DNA of 64,000 nt from Streptomyces sp. CB02414 (GCF_001905385.1 NZ_LIPF01000001.1:672765-736764), one strand, 5' to 3'. Positions 44,165 to 53,558 are shown, counted from the first letter of the stretch. The notes: generated by a model not told the origin, from the sequence alone. Made by a program: numbers and translations.

Positions 44165-46108
44165 TCAGAGCGCGGCGGCGCCGTGTTCGCGCAGGGTCTG
44201 GTCGTACTGCTGGAGGACCCAGAGCTCGTTCTGCACGGCGGCCAGTTCGGCGGGGTCGCCGTGGCCGGTGAGGCGGGTGAGGCGGCCCGTGATGTCGCGG
44301 ATGCGGCGTTCGACGGCGCGGCGGCGGACGGTGACCAGCTGGGCGCCCGCGTAGACCTCGTCGACGTCCTTGACGCCCCGGTGCAGCATGATCGCCTCGA
44401 CGGCCAGCTCGGTGACCGTCGCGCGGACGGTGTCGTCCGGGGCGGCGTCCCGGACGCGGACCAGGTAGTCCTGCGGGTCCTGGACGCCGAACTCGGCGCC
44501 GCCCGCCTCCAGGATCGCCTGGCGCACGGCGGCGTAGGGCGCGGCGGTGAACTCGTCCACGCCGTACGCGTCGAAGGCCGGGGAGACCAGCTCGGGGCGC
44601 TGGAGGGCGAGCTTGAGCAGTTCGCGTTCGGTGGCGAAGACGGGGTTGCGGAGGTTGAGGGCCGGGCCGCCGCCGCGGGGGCCCGGCGCGGCGGCGGGCG
44701 CGTAGGCCTGCGGGCCGCCGCCGTTGCCGTGCTGCTGCCCCCGGTCGGGGCCGGCGGGGCCCTTGCCGCCGCGGTCGCGGGCCCAGCGGGCGAGCTGGGC
44801 GATCCGCTTGACCACGAACTGGGTATCGAGGATGCCGAGCATGCCGGCGAGCTGCACGGCGACCTCGTGCTGGGCGCCGCTGTTCTTGATGCGGGCGACG
44901 ACCGGGGCGGCCTCGTCCAGGGCGGCGGCGCGGCCGGCCGGGGTGTCCAGGTCGTAGCGGGCCACGATCTGGCGGAGCGCGAACTCGAAGAGCGGGGTGC
45001 GCGGCTCCACCAGGTCGGCGACCGCCTCGTCGCCCTTGGCCAGACGCAGGTCGCAGGGGTCCATGCCGTCGGGGGCGATGGCGATGTAGGTCTCGGCGGC
45101 GAACTTCTGGTCGTCCTCGAAGGCGCGCAGGGCCGCCTTCTGGCCGGCCGCGTCGCCGTCGAAGGTGAAGATCACGCGGGCCGAGCCGTTGTCCATCAGC
45201 AGGCGGCGCAGGATCTTGATGTGGTCGCCGCCGAAGGCGGTGCCGCAGGTCGCGATGGCGGTCGTCACCCCGGCCAGGTGGCAGGCCATGACGTCGGTGT
45301 AGCCCTCGACGACGACCGCGCGGGAGGCCTTCGCGATGTCCTTCTTCGCCAGGTCGATGCCGTACAGCACCTGGGACTTGCGGTAGATCGGGGTCTCGGG
45401 GGTGTTCAGGTACTTCGGGCCGTTGTCCGCCTCGTAGAGCTTGCGGGCGCCGAAGCCGACGACGTCGCCGCCGATGTCGCGGATGGGCCACATCAGCCGG
45501 CCGCGGAAGCGGTCGATGGGGCCGCGGCGGCCCTCCTGGGAGAGCCCGGAGAGCAGCAGCTCCTTGTCGCTGAAGCCCTTGCCGCGCAGGAAGCGGGTGA
45601 GGTGGTCCCAGCCCTGGGGGCTGTAGCCGACGGAGAAGTGCTCGGCGGCGGCCTGGTCGAAGCCGCGCTCGGCGAGGAAGGCGCGGCCGGTGTCCGCCTC
45701 CGGACTGCTCGCCAGCTGCTCCGCGTACCACTGGGCGGCGATCTTGTGGGCCTCGACCAGGCGGATGCGTTCGCCGCGCTGGTGGGTCGGGTTGTACCCG
45801 CCCTCCTCGTAACGCAGGGTGATGCCGGCCTGGCCGGCCAGGCGCTCGACCGCCTCCGAGAAGGTGAGGTGGTCGACCTTCATCACGAACGTGATGGTGT
45901 CGCCGCCCTCCTGGCAGCCGAAGCAGTGGAAGAGACCCTTGCTCGGGCTGACCTGGAAGGACGGGGACTTCTCGTCGTGGAACGGGCACAGGCCCTTCAG
46001 ATTGCCGCCGCCCGCGTTGCGTAGCTGGAGGTACTCCGAGACGACGGCGTCGATCGGGACCGCGTCCCGTACCGCCTTCACGTCCTCGTCGTTGATCCGT
46101 CCTGCCAC
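44165..46108 (-). CDS. dnaG: DNA primase DnaG
   Basis: A 647-residue primase with a GTG start at 46108. The CHC2 zinc-binding domain has the Cys/His ligands in [11 protein letters not shown] and [11 protein letters not shown] (about 41-70). The TOPRIM catalytic core has the Glu in [16 protein letters not shown] (about 265-280) and DxD-like [19 protein letters not shown] (about 316-334). The C-terminal helicase-binding domain follows a Gly/Gln-rich linker at about 460-490. It makes RNA primers for replication. It is directly upstream of the hrdA-like gene on the same strand, similar to the dnaG-rpoD order in the enterobacterial macromolecular synthesis operon. Confidence 0.96.
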   Translation of the reverse strand: MAGRINDEDVKAVRDAVPIDAVVSEYLQLRNAGGGNLKGLCPFHDEKSPSFQVSPSKGLFHCFGCQEGGDTITFVMKVDHLTFSEAVERLAGQAGITLRYEEGGYNPTHQRGERIRLVEAHKIAAQWYAEQLASSPEADTGRAFLAERGFDQAAAEHFSVGYSPQGWDHLTRFLRGKGFSDKELLLSGLSQEGRRGPIDRFRGRLMWPIRDIGGDVVGFGARKLYEADNGPKYLNTPETPIYRKSQVLYGIDLAKKDIAKASRAVVVEGYTDVMACHLAGVTTAIATCGTAFGGDHIKILRRLLMDNGSARVIFTFDGDAAGQKAALRAFEDDQKFAAETYIAIAPDGMDPCDLRLAKGDEAVADLVEPRTPLFEFALRQIVARYDLDTPAGRAAALDEAAPVVARIKNSGAQHEVAVQLAGMLGILDTQFVVKRIAQLARWARDRGGKGPAGPDRGQQHGNGGGPQAYAPAAAPGPRGGGPALNLRNPVFATERELLKLALQRPELVSPAFDAYGVDEFTAAPYAAVRQAILEAGGAEFGVQDPQDYLVRVRDAAPDDTVRATVTELAVEAIMLHRGVKDVDEVYAGAQLVTVRRRAVERRIRDITGRLTRLTGHGDPAELAAVQNELWVLQQYDQTLREHGAAAL

Positions 46109-46137
46109 GCGTGAATTCTACGGGGGCGGTCCGACAG

Positions 46138-47403
46138 TCACGGGACGAGGCTGTCCAGAGCGACGTGCGGGTCGGCCAGCGCCTCCGCGTCCACCTGGGC
46201 CTTCGAGCGGATCAGCTGCTGGATCGGCTCCGTGACGTCCCACACGTTGACGTTCATCCCGGCCAGCACCCGGCCGTCCTTCACCCAGAAGGCGATGAAC
46301 TCGCGCTTGGCCGCGTCCCCGCGGATCACCACCTGGTCGTAGGAGCCGGGCGGCGCCCAGCCGGAGTACTCCATGCCCAGGTCGTACTGGTCGGTGAAGA
46401 AGTAGGGCACGCGGTCGTGGGCCGGCCCCCTGCCGAGCATCGCGCGGGCGGCCGCCGGGCCGCCGTTCAGGGCGCCCGCCCAGTGCTCGACGCGCAGGCG
46501 GGTGTCGAAGAGGGCGTGGTGGAAGGAGGCGACGTCACCGGCGGCGTGGATGTCGGGGTCGGAGGTGCGCAGGTCCGCGTCGACGACGATGCCGCCGCCG
46601 GCCGCGCGGTCGGCGATCTCCAGGCCCGCCGCCTGGGCCAGCGCGGTGCGCGGGGCGGCGCCGATCGCGGCGAGCACGTCGTGCGCGGGGTGCTCCTCGC
46701 CGTCGTCGGTGCGGGCGGCCAGCACCATGCCGTCCTGGCCGACGATCTCGGTCAGCCGCACACCGAAGCGGAAGCGGACGCCGTGCGCCTCGTGCAGTTC
46801 GGCGAAGACGGAGCCGAGCTCGGGGCCGAGGACGCCGTGCAGCGGGGTCGGTCCGGGCTCCACGACCGTGACCTCCGCCCCGTACTCGCGGGCCGCCGCC
46901 GCGACCTCCAGGCCGATCCAGCCGGCGCCGGCGATCACGAGGTGGCCGTTGTCCCGGCCGAGGGAGGCGAGGACGCCCTTGAGGCGTTCGGCGTGGGCGA
47001 GGCGGCGCAGGTGGTGGACGCCCGCGAGGCCGGTGCCGGGGACGTCGAGGCGGCGGGGCTCGGCGCCGGTCGCGAGGAGCAGCTTGTCGTACCTGACGTG
47101 GGTGCCGTCGTCGCCGTAGTGGACGGTCTTCGCGGCGCGGTCGATCGCGACGACGGTCTGGCCGAGGTGCAGCTCGATGTCGTGCTGGGCGTACCAGGCG
47201 GGCTCGTGGACGAAGACGCTGTCGCGTTCCTCCTTGCCGAGGAGGAAGCCCTTGGACAGCGGCGGACGCTCGTAGGGGTGGTCGCGTTCGTCGCAGACGA
47301 GGATCACCCGGCCGTTGAAGCCCTCCGTGCGGAGTGTCTCGGCCGCCTTCGCGCCGGCCAGGCCGCCTCCGACGATGACGAATGTCTGATCCGCGTCGAC
47401 CAC
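46138..47403 (-). CDS. NAD(P)H-dependent FAD oxidoreductase (ferredoxin reductase-like)
   Basis: A 421-residue flavoprotein with GTG at 47403 behind GGAGG. The FAD motif is at the N-terminus (FVIVGGGLAGAKAAETL) and the NAD motif in the middle (LVIAGAGWIGLEVAAAAREY, about 151-170). DIHAAGDVASFHHALFDTRL (about 289-308) is the second FAD motif. The C-terminal part (FWVKDGRVLAGMNVNVWDVT) matches the reductase C-terminal domain of putidaredoxin reductase-type enzymes. It probably passes electrons to a ferredoxin for cytochromes P450 or oxygenases; no ferredoxin gene is adjacent. It lies 29 bp upstream of dnaG without obvious relation. Confidence 0.9.
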   Translation of the reverse strand: MVDADQTFVIVGGGLAGAKAAETLRTEGFNGRVILVCDERDHPYERPPLSKGFLLGKEERDSVFVHEPAWYAQHDIELHLGQTVVAIDRAAKTVHYGDDGTHVRYDKLLLATGAEPRRLDVPGTGLAGVHHLRRLAHAERLKGVLASLGRDNGHLVIAGAGWIGLEVAAAAREYGAEVTVVEPGPTPLHGVLGPELGSVFAELHEAHGVRFRFGVRLTEIVGQDGMVLAARTDDGEEHPAHDVLAAIGAAPRTALAQAAGLEIADRAAGGGIVVDADLRTSDPDIHAAGDVASFHHALFDTRLRVEHWAGALNGGPAAARAMLGRGPAHDRVPYFFTDQYDLGMEYSGWAPPGSYDQVVIRGDAAKREFIAFWVKDGRVLAGMNVNVWDVTEPIQQLIRSKAQVDAEALADPHVALDSLVP

Positions 47404-47470
47404 TTGTCTGCCTCCTCGTCAGGGTGCCGCCACATGCGAGCGTCCCGCACGTGGCGTGGCGCGGGAAGAG

Positions 47471-47535
47471 GGAGTGACCCGATCAGGCCACGGAGGACGC
47501 TGTTTCCGGCGCCTTCCGGTCTGTCGGGTCACTCC
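47471..47535. repeat. 12-bp perfect terminal inverted repeats spaced by 41 bp
   Basis: GGAGTGACCCGA (47471-47482) and TCGGGTCACTCC (47524-47535) are perfectly complementary. They lie between the dGTPase stop (47549) and the oxidoreductase start (47403). The element could be a long-loop RNA stem, a regulator site pair, or a tiny mobile-element remnant. Confidence 0.6.
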
Positions 47536-47548
47536 TGTCCCGTCAGTC

Positions 47549-48823
47549 TCATGGATGCCCCGTCAGGCGGGCGTGAAGCGAGCGGGCCGAGGCGTCGGTG
47601 AGGGAGGCGATCTGGTCGACGATCACCCGTTTGCGGGCCCGGTCGTCGGCGGCCGTGTCGAACAGTGCGCGGAACTGCGGGTCGAGCCCGTCCGGGGCGC
47701 GGGCGGTGAGCGCCTCGGCCAGCTCGGCGACCACGACGCGCTGGTCGGCGCGGAGCCGCTCCTGCTCGGTGCGCTGCATGACGTACCGGAAGGCGACCGC
47801 CTTGAGGACGGCGCACTCCATACGGGTGGCGCGGGGGACCACCAGTTCGGCGGTGTACCGGGTGAGCCGGCCGCCCCCGTACGCGGCCCGGGTGGCGGTC
47901 TCGGCGGCGAGGCAGAAGCGGCCGATGAGCTGGCTGGTGGCGTCCTTCAGCCGGGCCTGGGCGACGGCCGAGCCGTCGTAGCCGTGCGGCCACCAGTCCT
48001 GGGCGAGGAGGCGGTCGAGGGCGGCGGCGAGTTCGGCGTGGTCGGTGCCGTCCGGGACGTACCGCCCGACGGCCGCCTCGAAGACCGTCTCCCGCTCGGG
48101 GTCGGCGAGCAGGCAGTTCGGGTCGATGTGACCGGCGTGCAGGCCGTCCTCGACGTCGTGCACGGAGTACGCCACGTCGTCGGCCCAGTCCATGACCTGC
48201 GCCTCGAAGCAGGTGCGGGCGCCGGGGGCGTCCTCGCGGAGCCATGCGAAGACGGGCCGGTCGTCGTCGTAGACGCCGAACTTGGGGGACGCCGGGTCGG
48301 TGGGGTGGGCGCCCCGGGGCCACGGGTACTTGGTGGCGGCGTCGAGGGTGGCGCGGGTGAGGTTGAGGCCGACGGAGCCGGCCTCGGTGAACCGTTTGGG
48401 CTCGATGCGGGTCAGGAGCCGCAGCGACTGGGCGTTGCCCTCGAAGCCGCCGCAGTCCTCGGCGAAGTCGTTCAGCGCCTGTTCACCGTTGTGGCCGAAG
48501 GGCGGGTGGCCCAGGTCGTGGGCGAGGCAGGCGGCCTCGACGAGGTCGGGGTCGCAGCCGAGGGCGGCGCCGAGCTCGCGGCCCACCTGGGCGCACTCGA
48601 GGGAGTGGGTGAGGCGGGTGCGGGGGCTGGCGTCCCACATGGGGTTGCCTTCGCCCGGCGCGACGACCTGCGTCTTTCCGGCGAGGCGGCGCAGGGCGGC
48701 GGAGTGCAGGATGCGGGCGCGGTCGCGCTGGAAGGCGGTGCGGCCGGGGCGTTTGTCGGGTTCGGGGGCGTAGCGGGCCACTGACGTGGGGTCGTACGGG
48801 GGTGGGGGTGCGGTGCCTTCCAT
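47549..48823 (-). CDS. dgt: dGTP triphosphohydrolase-like HD-domain protein
   Basis: A 424-residue protein with ATG at 48823. The HD metal site is visible: His in [19 protein letters not shown] (about 67-85), His-Asp in [20 protein letters not shown] (about 99-118) and Asp in [19 protein letters not shown] (about 208-226). The [10 protein letters not shown] loop is diagnostic for dGTPase family proteins, which convert dGTP to deoxyguanosine and triphosphate. The sequence length matches Actinobacteria dGTPase-like proteins. In Streptomyces it usually lies near dnaG, consistent with nucleotide-pool control. Confidence 0.93.
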   Translation of the reverse strand: MEGTAPPPPYDPTSVARYAPEPDKRPGRTAFQRDRARILHSAALRRLAGKTQVVAPGEGNPMWDASPRTRLTHSLECAQVGRELGAALGCDPDLVEAACLAHDLGHPPFGHNGEQALNDFAEDCGGFEGNAQSLRLLTRIEPKRFTEAGSVGLNLTRATLDAATKYPWPRGAHPTDPASPKFGVYDDDRPVFAWLREDAPGARTCFEAQVMDWADDVAYSVHDVEDGLHAGHIDPNCLLADPERETVFEAAVGRYVPDGTDHAELAAALDRLLAQDWWPHGYDGSAVAQARLKDATSQLIGRFCLAAETATRAAYGGGRLTRYTAELVVPRATRMECAVLKAVAFRYVMQRTEQERLRADQRVVVAELAEALTARAPDGLDPQFRALFDTAADDRARKRVIVDQIASLTDASARSLHARLTGHP

Positions 48824-48905
48824 GTCATGAACAGTAAGGGGAAGGTGTGACAGTCGGGTCGCCTATGCGTCTGCCGGGTGCGGTCCGATTGCGTGTGCGG
48901 GACGC

Positions 48906-48945
48906 GTCGTGGCTGGTCGCGCAGTTCCCCGCGCCCCTCAGGACG
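48906..48945. repeat. Common Streptomyces intergenic repeat remnant
   Basis: GTGGCTGGTCGCGCAGTTCC and the following CGCGCCCCT (48909-48937) match a short sequence I recognise as recurring in many Streptomyces intergenic regions near gene ends. Here it lies in the 114-bp gap between the dGTPase start and the chelatase stop and touches the chelatase stop codon. Confidence 0.5.
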
Positions 48946-49717
48946 TTGCCGGCACCCGGGACTTCAAACCGCTGTCGGCCTTCACCGCCTCGTCGTAGCG
49001 GTGGAGGAGGAGGTGGGGCATTGCCGGATGGGTGCCCAGAGGGGGCGACGCGATCCACGGGGCCGCTGCCGCGGACTCCGTCGCGAAGCGGCCCGGGGCC
49101 GTGAAGTACGAGGCGACGGCGACGTTGCGGTAGCCCCGGGTCTCCAGTGCCCGTACCGCTTCCGGCACCGTCGGGGCCGCCGCCGAGGCGTATGCCGGGA
49201 GGACCGGGACGCCGAGGCGGGCGGACAGGAGCGATGCCGCGCGGTCCGTGTCGGTCCTGGACTCCGGGTCGCGGGAGCCCGCCGCGGCGAGGACGACGGC
49301 GGCGTCCCGCGGGGCGTGGAGGGGCCAGCCTGCCTCCAGGAGGTTGTCGTGCAGGGCGTCCACGAGGAGGGGGTGCGGACCGAGCGGGGCGGCCACGCGG
49401 GTGCGGGCCGGGGCGGCCGCGGCCATCTCCGGGATGTCCCGTTTGACGTGGTGGCCGCGGCTGAGGAGGAGCGGGACGAGGACCGCATCCCCGTCACCGA
49501 GGGCGGTGAGCGTGTCGGGCAGCAGGGGCTCGTTCAGCTCGATGTGGCCGAGGTGCACCGGGAGGGCGGGGCGCAGGGCGCGGACCCGGTCGAGCAGGGC
49601 CCGTACGGTGCTCAGGGCGCGCGGGTCGCGGCTGCCGTGGGCGACGACGACCAGGGCGGGGGTGCCGCCGTGGGTCGCCGTGCCGGTCGTCCTGCCCATC
49701 AGTGTCGTCGCCGTCAT
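48938..49717 (-). CDS. CbiX-like sirohydrochlorin chelatase
   Basis: A 259-residue protein with two tandem CbiX-type halves (about 20-125 and 135-245). The catalytic His residues are in VVVAHGSRDPRAL (about 27) and LLSRGHHVKRDIPE (about 88). VLAAAGSRDPESRTD (about 142-156) repeats the GSRDP motif without its His. Members of this family insert iron or cobalt into sirohydrochlorin. Nitrite reductase NirB, encoded 10.5 kb away, needs siroheme, so iron chelation is the plausible role. The ATG at 49717 has no strong RBS; an in-frame ATG lies at 49699. Confidence 0.85.
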   Translation of the reverse strand: MTATTLMGRTTGTATHGGTPALVVVAHGSRDPRALSTVRALLDRVRALRPALPVHLGHIELNEPLLPDTLTALGDGDAVLVPLLLSRGHHVKRDIPEMAAAAPARTRVAAPLGPHPLLVDALHDNLLEAGWPLHAPRDAAVVLAAAGSRDPESRTDTDRAASLLSARLGVPVLPAYASAAAPTVPEAVRALETRGYRNVAVASYFTAPGRFATESAAAAPWIASPPLGTHPAMPHLLLHRYDEAVKADSGLKSRVPATS

Positions 49718-49883
49718 GCGTCGAGGGTGGCGGCCGGACGTTGCCTCCCCGTTGCGCGGATGTCACGGGTGTTTTCCGTCGGTTCACGCGGCGCCGGGCG
49801 GTGTGTGTGAGCGGCGGGTGAACCGGCGGACGCGCCCGGGCGTCCCTGGGGGCAGGGGACGACCAGGGAGGGGACCGACACCG

Positions 49884-50570
49884 ATGCGCCGCTGGAGACC
49901 TCGCAGACCGCGCTTTCCGCGCACCCGGAAGGGGCAGCGGCGGCTGGTGCGGGCGGTGGTGGCCGGGTGCGTGCTGGCGCTGCTGCCGAGCGCGTGGCTG
50001 CGTGTCGTGACGGACGGCCGGCTGGGTTCCGCCTCCGACGTGCCGCGTACCGACGTCGCGGTCGTGTTCGGTGCGGGACTGTGGGACGGGGAGCCGTCGC
50101 CGTACCTCGCGCACCGGCTGGACGCGGCGGCGGAGCTGTACCGCGCGGGCCGGGTCGAGGTGGTGCTCGTCACCGGGGACAACAGCCGCGAGGAGTACGA
50201 CGAGCCGGACGCCATGCGCGCGTACCTGGTCCGGCACGGGGTGCCCGACGGGCGGATCGTCAGCGACTACGCGGGCTTCGACACCTGGGACTCCTGCGTC
50301 CGCGCGAAGAAGATCTTCGGTGTGGACCGGGCGGTGCTGATCAGCCAGGACTTCCACATCCGGCGGGCGGTGGCGCTGTGCCAGGAGGCGGGGGTGGCGT
50401 CGTACGGCGTCGGGGTCGACGAGGCGCGCGACGTGACCTGGTACTACGGGGGCGCCCGGGAGGTCCTGGCGGCGGGAAAGGCGGCGCTCGACGCGGTGTT
50501 CGAGCCCGATCCGAAGTTCCTGGGACCCGAGGAGCCGGGCGTGTCACGGGCGTTGGGCACGCCCGGCTGA
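49884..50570 (+). CDS. YdcF/SanA-family membrane protein (DUF218)
   Basis: A 228-residue protein with ATG at 49884 after GGGAGGGGA. A basic N-terminus (MRRWRPRRPRFPRTRKGQRR) precedes one membrane helix (LVRAVVAGCVLALLPSAWL, about 21-39), so it is type II anchored. The DUF218 domain has VAVVFGAGLWDGEPSPYLAH, VVLVTGDNSREEYDE and LISQDFHIRRAVALCQEAG, matching SanA of enteric bacteria, which affects envelope permeability to vancomycin. The catalytic activity of the family is not established. It stands alone between gaps of about 170 bp. Confidence 0.85.
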   Translation: MRRWRPRRPRFPRTRKGQRRLVRAVVAGCVLALLPSAWLRVVTDGRLGSASDVPRTDVAVVFGAGLWDGEPSPYLAHRLDAAAELYRAGRVEVVLVTGDNSREEYDEPDAMRAYLVRHGVPDGRIVSDYAGFDTWDSCVRAKKIFGVDRAVLISQDFHIRRAVALCQEAGVASYGVGVDEARDVTWYYGGAREVLAAGKAALDAVFEPDPKFLGPEEPGVSRALGTPG

Positions 50571-50752
50571 GGCCGAATGCCTGAGCGGACGGATCCGGGC
50601 GTTCTCCCTGGATGAGTTTGTCGTGTGCGCTTCACTCAGCAGCGTGAAACCGACAGATGAACACTCACTGTGTGCGCGTGACTACACGTAGCTTCGTCGG
50701 TGTGCGGCAGCGGAACGGACCGACCGCCGCGCTCCTGGGGAAGGGACACCTG

Positions 50753-51055
50753 ATGACCGGACTTCGCTCCACGTTCGTCACGGCTGTCGCCGCGGCGCTG
50801 TTCGCGCTGCCGGTGGCGGCCGGGACCGCCGCGGCCGACGACGGCGACGACGCACCGGTGATGGAGCCGGGCTGCGCCAAGCTCTACGACTACGGCTACG
50901 GCTGGGCCGACATCTACAACGCCTGCGGTCACACCATCTCCGCCAGCGTCGAGGTCGACGGGTGGGACCCGGACTGCATCCAGATCGCCCCGTACTCGGT
51001 CGGGACCATCGGTCTGGAGCCGGGCGACGAGCCGTACTACGCCTACGAGTGCTGA
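50753..51055 (+). CDS. Secreted tendamistat-like (alpha-amylase inhibitor fold) protein
   Basis: A 100-residue protein with ATG at 50753 after GGGGAAGGG. The signal peptide is TAVAAALFALPVAAGTAAA. The mature part has four Cys in the tendamistat pattern: C-x16-C then C-x24-C, with GCAKLYDYGYGWADIYNACG and CIQIAPYSVGTIG aligning to CVTLYQSWRY...NGC and CYAVAPGQITTVG. The amylase-binding Trp-Arg-Tyr triplet of tendamistat is not present, so it may not inhibit amylase. A GC-rich double hairpin follows its stop. The family assignment is by eye. Confidence 0.6.
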   Translation: MTGLRSTFVTAVAAALFALPVAAGTAAADDGDDAPVMEPGCAKLYDYGYGWADIYNACGHTISASVEVDGWDPDCIQIAPYSVGTIGLEPGDEPYYAYEC

Positions 51056-51090
51056 CCCGGGCCGCCGCCTGAGCGGGGGCGGCCCGTGAC

Positions 51091-51126
51091 GGGGCGGGAG
51101 CGGGACCGCGGCCCTGCTCCCGCCCC
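51091..51126 (+). terminator. GC-rich hairpin terminator after the tendamistat-like gene
   Basis: GGGGCGGGAGC (51091-51101) pairs perfectly with GCTCCCGCCCC (51116-51126) around a 14-nt loop. A second GCCGCC/GGGCGGC hairpin lies at 51061-51083. There is no U-tract, which is usual for Streptomyces terminators. Confidence 0.65.
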
Positions 51127-51257
51127 TTGCCGTGCCGGTGCCGGCGACGGCGCACGTGCACCCTCACGGCCGCCCGGGGCCGGCGGGGAGGTCCCCGTCC
51201 CGGCGGTGTAACAAGCGGCCGCCCGGACGCGTAACACGCACGTCGCACGCTGGCGGC

Positions 51258-53558
51258 ATGCAGAACACCGCCGCGCCCACGCCCACCCACTGCCCGTACT
51301 GCGCGCTGCAGTGCGGGATGAATCTGACGCCCGCCGCCGACGGAACCGTCGAGGTGTCCGAGCGCGCGGACTTCCCGGTGAACCGGGGCGCGCTGTGCGG
51401 CAAGGGGCGGACGGCGCCGGCGGTGCTCTCGTCGGGGGTGCGACTGACCTCACCGCTGGTGCGGTCGGGCGACGGCGTGCTCGTGCCGGCGGGCTGGGAC
51501 GAGGCGCTGGGGCGGATCGCCGGGAACCTGGCCCGTACGCGGGCGGAGTACGGCGCGGACGCGCTGGGGGTGTTCGGCGGGGGCGGGCTGACCAACGAGA
51601 AGGCGTACGCGCTGGGGAAGTTCGCGCGAGTGGTGCTGGGCACCTCGCAGATCGACTACAACGGGCGGTTCTGCATGTCGTCGGCGGCGGCGGCCGGCAC
51701 GAAGGCGTTCGGGCTGGACCGTGGGCTGCCGTTCCCGCTGGAGGACATCCCGAGCACCGGGTGCGTGATCCTCGTCGGGTCGAACCCGGCGGATACCATG
51801 CCGCCGTCCCTGCGCTACTTCACCGAACTGCGTGAGAACGGCGGCACGCTGATCGTCGTCGACCCGCGCCGGACGAGGACCGCGGAACAGGCCGACCTGC
51901 ACCTCGCGCCCCGGCCCGGCACGGACCTCGCGCTCGCGCTGGGCATGCTGCACCTGGTCGTCGCCGAGGGGCGGGTGGACGCGGAGTACGTCGAGGAGCG
52001 CACGGCGGGCTGGGAGGAGGCGCGGGCGGCGGCGATGGCGCACTGGCCGGAGTACGTGGAGCGGATCACGGGGGTGTCCGTCCCGGAACTGCGGGAGGCG
52101 GTGCGGCTGTTCTGCGCCCCGGACGCGGCGATGGTGCTGACCGCGCGCGGGCCCGAGCAGCAGGCCAAGGGGACGGACACGGTGGGCGCGTGGATCAACC
52201 TGTGCCTGGCGACCGGGCGGGCCGGGCGGCCGCTGTCGGGGTACGGCTGTCTGACCGGGCAGGGCAACGGGCAGGGTGGGCGCGAGCACGGGCAGAAGGC
52301 CGACCAGTTGCCGGGCTACCGCAAGCTGACCGACCCGGCGGCGCGGCGGCACGTGGCCGGGGTGTGGGGTGTGGACCCCGACTCGCTGCCGGGTCCGGGG
52401 CGCAGTGCGTACGAGCTGCTGGACGCGCTGGGCACGGACATCAGGTCGCTGCTGGTGATGGGGTCCAACCCGGTGGTGTCGGCGCCCCGCGCGGCGCATG
52501 TCGAGGGGCGGCTGCGGTCGCTGGACTTCCTGGCCGTGTGCGACGTGGTGCTCTCCGAGACGGCGGCGCTGGCGGACGTGGTCCTGCCGGTGACGCAGTG
52601 GGCGGAGGAGACGGGGACCACGACCAGCCTGGAGGGCAGGGTGCTGCTGCGGCGGCGGGCGATCACACCGCCGGACGGCGTCCGCAGCGACCTGGAGGTA
52701 CTGCACGGGCTGGCCGGCCGGCTCGGCGTGGAGAAGGGCTTCCCTACCGAGCCAGAGGAGGTCTTCGAGGAACTGCGCCGGGCGAGCGCGGGCGGCCCGG
52801 CGGACTACTCGGGGATCGACTACCGACGGCTGGCGGAGGAGGACGGGGTGTTCTGGCCGTGTCCGGCGCCGGTGGAGACGGACGACGGCGACAGGACCAC
52901 CGGGACGGGGCGGACCGCCGCGGGGGCCTGCGCGAGCACCCGGACCCCCGGGACCACCGGGACCGTCCGGACCGCCGGCACGGCCGAGACCGACCGGACG
53001 GCCGGGACCACCAGAGCCGACCGGACCACCGAGACCGCCGGGACGACCGGGGCCGACCCGACGGCCGGCGCCGCCACGACACCCGCCCCCCACCCGGGCA
53101 CCCCCCGCCTCTTCCTCGACCGTTTCGCCACCGGCGACGGCCGGGCCCGGTTCGTTTCCGTCTCGTACCGGCCGAGTGCCGAGGAGCCGGACGACGAGTA
53201 TCCGGTGCTGTTGACGACCGGCCGGGTCGTGGCGCAGTACCAGTCGGGGGCGCAGACCCGGCGGGTGGAGGAGCTGAACGCCGCCGCGCCCGGCCCCTTC
53301 GTGGAGCTGCACCCGCGGCTGGCGGCGCGGCTCGGGGCGGCCGAGGGCGATCCGGTGGCCGTCGTGTCGCGGCGGGGCCGGGCGGTGGCTCCGGCCCGCA
53401 TCACCTCCGGCATCCGGCCCGACACAGTGTTCATGCCCTTCCACTGGCCGGGCGAGGGGCGCGCCAACACCCTGACCAACCCGGCCCTCGACCCGACCTC
53501 GCGGATGCCGGAGTTCAAGGTGTGCGCGGTGCGGGTGGAGGCGGTGGCGGGGCCGTAG
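51258..53558 (+). CDS. nasA: Assimilatory nitrate reductase catalytic subunit
   Basis: A 766-residue molybdopterin oxidoreductase from ATG 51258. The [4Fe-4S] ligands are C12, C15 and C19 in CPYCALQC and C47 in ALCGKG. FGGGGLTNEKAYALGKFARV and DYNGRFCMSSAAAAG (about 140-155), where Cys may ligate Mo, fit NasA/NapA-type reductases. Residues about 545-611 are a Thr/Gly/Ala-rich low-complexity linker before the C-terminal dinucleotide-binding-like domain (FLDRFATGDGRARFV to end). S. coelicolor nasA (SCO2473) lies in this region and is GlnR-regulated. Two GTAAC elements at 51208 and 51231 are a weak GlnR-box candidate. The 3' end overlaps a convergent gene by 44 bp. Confidence 0.9.
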   Translation: MQNTAAPTPTHCPYCALQCGMNLTPAADGTVEVSERADFPVNRGALCGKGRTAPAVLSSGVRLTSPLVRSGDGVLVPAGWDEALGRIAGNLARTRAEYGADALGVFGGGGLTNEKAYALGKFARVVLGTSQIDYNGRFCMSSAAAAGTKAFGLDRGLPFPLEDIPSTGCVILVGSNPADTMPPSLRYFTELRENGGTLIVVDPRRTRTAEQADLHLAPRPGTDLALALGMLHLVVAEGRVDAEYVEERTAGWEEARAAAMAHWPEYVERITGVSVPELREAVRLFCAPDAAMVLTARGPEQQAKGTDTVGAWINLCLATGRAGRPLSGYGCLTGQGNGQGGREHGQKADQLPGYRKLTDPAARRHVAGVWGVDPDSLPGPGRSAYELLDALGTDIRSLLVMGSNPVVSAPRAAHVEGRLRSLDFLAVCDVVLSETAALADVVLPVTQWAEETGTTTSLEGRVLLRRRAITPPDGVRSDLEVLHGLAGRLGVEKGFPTEPEEVFEELRRASAGGPADYSGIDYRRLAEEDGVFWPCPAPVETDDGDRTTGTGRTAAGACASTRTPGTTGTVRTAGTAETDRTAGTTRADRTTETAGTTGADPTAGAATTPAPHPGTPRLFLDRFATGDGRARFVSVSYRPSAEEPDDEYPVLLTTGRVVAQYQSGAQTRRVEELNAAAPGPFVELHPRLAARLGAAEGDPVAVVSRRGRAVAPARITSGIRPDTVFMPFHWPGEGRANTLTNPALDPTSRMPEFKVCAVRVEAVAGP

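Noticed and set aside
51208..51235. GlnR box upstream of nasA
   Set aside because: Only two GTAAC elements with 23-bp spacing are visible and the intermediate half-sites do not match, so I did not list it as a feature although GlnR control of nasA is known in S. coelicolor.
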